Positions 6,982 through 7,394 of a stretch of DNA of 7,394 nt are shown in pieces. The DNA comes from an uncultured Lachnospiraceae bacterium. Lineage in GTDB: Bacteria > Bacillota > Clostridia > Lachnospirales > Lachnospiraceae. Within the stretch, counting starts at the first letter, position 1, and every line of letters starts with the position of its first letter. The DNA is taken from NCBI GenBank assembly GCA_910587895.1, contig CAJUOE010000286.1, positions 1 through 7,394 on the forward strand. Direction: 5' to 3'. The position numbers and the translations under genes are program-made. Under the pieces are notes generated by a model. It was not told the origin of the DNA and ran no database searches. It saw nothing but the letters and a program-made list of their open reading frames with translations.

Positions 6982-7071
6982 TTACTTGGAAATTATTTCT
7001 TTTAAAAATTTCAACCTTTTTTTGAACAATTTTTCACTTTCGGCATATTTACTAATTGGGTAGTGGGTATT
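6982..7071 (-). pseudogene. Possible C-terminal fragment of an unidentified gene
   Basis: On the minus strand this stretch reads as a Lys/Glu-rich, probably helical tail (SKYAESEKLF, then KKRLKFLKEIISK) ending in TAA at 6984-6982, just 5 nt before the -35 box of the TPR/P-loop gene. The frame stays open further right to 7176, but there it is antisense to a better-supported frame, so any real coding part should stop near 7060-7071. It is short, has no start or ribosome site, and the family is not recognised. Chance openness in AT-rich DNA is a serious alternative. Confidence 0.25.
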
Positions 7072-7394
7072 TTGTAACAAGATATACGGAAGATATTTTA
7101 AATGGAACGGATCCAGCTTTGCAAGATGAGTTAATACCAGTAACGATAGATAATGATGGAACAGTACATAAAGCAAATATTCAAGAGAAATGGTATGATT
7201 ACAATAATCAAGAGTGGGCGAATGCAGTGATATTAGAAGATGAAAGTATCAATTATCAAAATGGAGAAGAGATACCAGAAGATAATATTGAGAGTTATTT
7301 TGTTTGGATTCCAAGATATAAATATAAGTTGTTTGATATGGGAGAATATGAAGGATTAACAACTCTTCAAAATAAGCCACAGATTATTGATATA
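7056..7394 (+). CDS. Partial surface/prepilin-like or SUMF1-like protein, 5' end missing, runs off the window
   Basis: The frame is open for 113 codons from just after TAA (7053-7055) to the window end. It includes NGTDPALQDELIPVTIDNDG, KWYDYNNQEWANAVIL, IPEDNIESYFVWIPRYKYKL and FDMGEYEGLTTL. From memory these match a family of secreted, often prepilin-leader-bearing proteins of AT-rich gut Firmicutes and Mollicute-like bacteria, in which LIPVTI, KWYxY, WANAVIL and YFVWIPRYKY recur in this order ahead of a formylglycine-generating-enzyme-like (SUMF1) region. Residues before NGTDP (YFVTRYTEDIL) may also belong. No ATG, GTG or TTG with a ribosome site exists at the 5' end and no leader peptide or membrane helix precedes it, so the gene is truncated here. 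The codons are far richer in A/T than in the four minus-strand genes. It is either a transferred or rearranged remnant, or a join to foreign DNA in assembly. Confidence 0.7.
   Translation, partial: MGSGYFVTRYTEDILNGTDPALQDELIPVTIDNDGTVHKANIQEKWYDYNNQEWANAVILEDESINYQNGEEIPEDNIESYFVWIPRYKYKLFDMGEYEGLTTLQNKPQIIDI

Noticed and set aside
7072..7176. N-terminal half of a minus-strand frame beginning with ATG at 7176
   Set aside because: It is antisense to the recognisable surface-protein frame, has no ribosome site, and its translation (MLYVLFHHYLSLLVL) is what AT-rich antisense gives. Only the part left of about 7071 was kept, as a doubtful fragment.
1..7394. CRISPR array, tRNA or rRNA genes, transposase, defence system
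   Set aside because: No regularly spaced direct repeats with unique spacers outside coding sequence, no RNA-gene hallmark and no transposase or nuclease motif was seen. The 36-bp repeats are in frame, contiguous and protein-coding.

Overview
The window looks like a chromosomal stretch from a gut-type Clostridia, most likely Lachnospiraceae. Four adjacent genes lie on the minus strand, with Shine-Dalgarno sites of the AGGAG/GGAGG type, non-ATG starts (TTG, GTG) and moderate GC. Two of the products, the TPR/low-complexity/P-loop protein and the 234-residue Gly-Pro-Trp-rich protein, resemble uncharacterised families I associate with Lachnospiraceae. The taxonomic call rests on family recognition only; no search was run.

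In transcription order (right to left): a good promoter (TTGACA, 18-nt spacer, TG-extended -10) at about 6947-6976 drives a 974-residue protein (6883-3959). It has TPR-like helical repeats, a long Pro/Glu/Gln spacer made of 12-residue (36-bp) repeats, and a C-terminal AAA-like P-loop domain with eroded catalytic motifs. Nineteen bases later comes glgB, the 1,4-alpha-glucan branching enzyme (best start 3939, stop 2047), with all four GH13 motifs intact. A 111-bp gap follows, holding a strong GC hairpin without a T-tract and a weak -10-like box. Next are the 234-residue protein (1935-1231) and, 33 bases later, a class I SAM-dependent methyltransferase of the METTL25/RRNAD1-like (Methyltransf_32) type (1197-37).

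The pairs TPR/P-loop + glgB and 234-aa + methyltransferase look like two translationally close couples, possibly one transcription unit if the hairpin does not stop RNA polymerase. Only glgB has a firm pathway (glycogen or alpha-glucan branching). The tight linkage of the TPR/P-loop protein to glgB suggests, but does not show, a related role.

The right end (about 6977-7394) is different. It is markedly AT-rich and holds a plus-strand open frame running off the end with no usable start. Its product matches, from memory, a family of exported/prepilin-like or SUMF1-like surface proteins of AT-rich gut Firmicutes. A possible C-terminal gene fragment on the opposite strand abuts it near 7056-7071. 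This is either a rearrangement scar or a chimeric assembly join, and is the first thing to verify. Bases 1-36 after the methyltransferase stop hold only a short AT-rich repeat-like run, with no supported gene or terminator.
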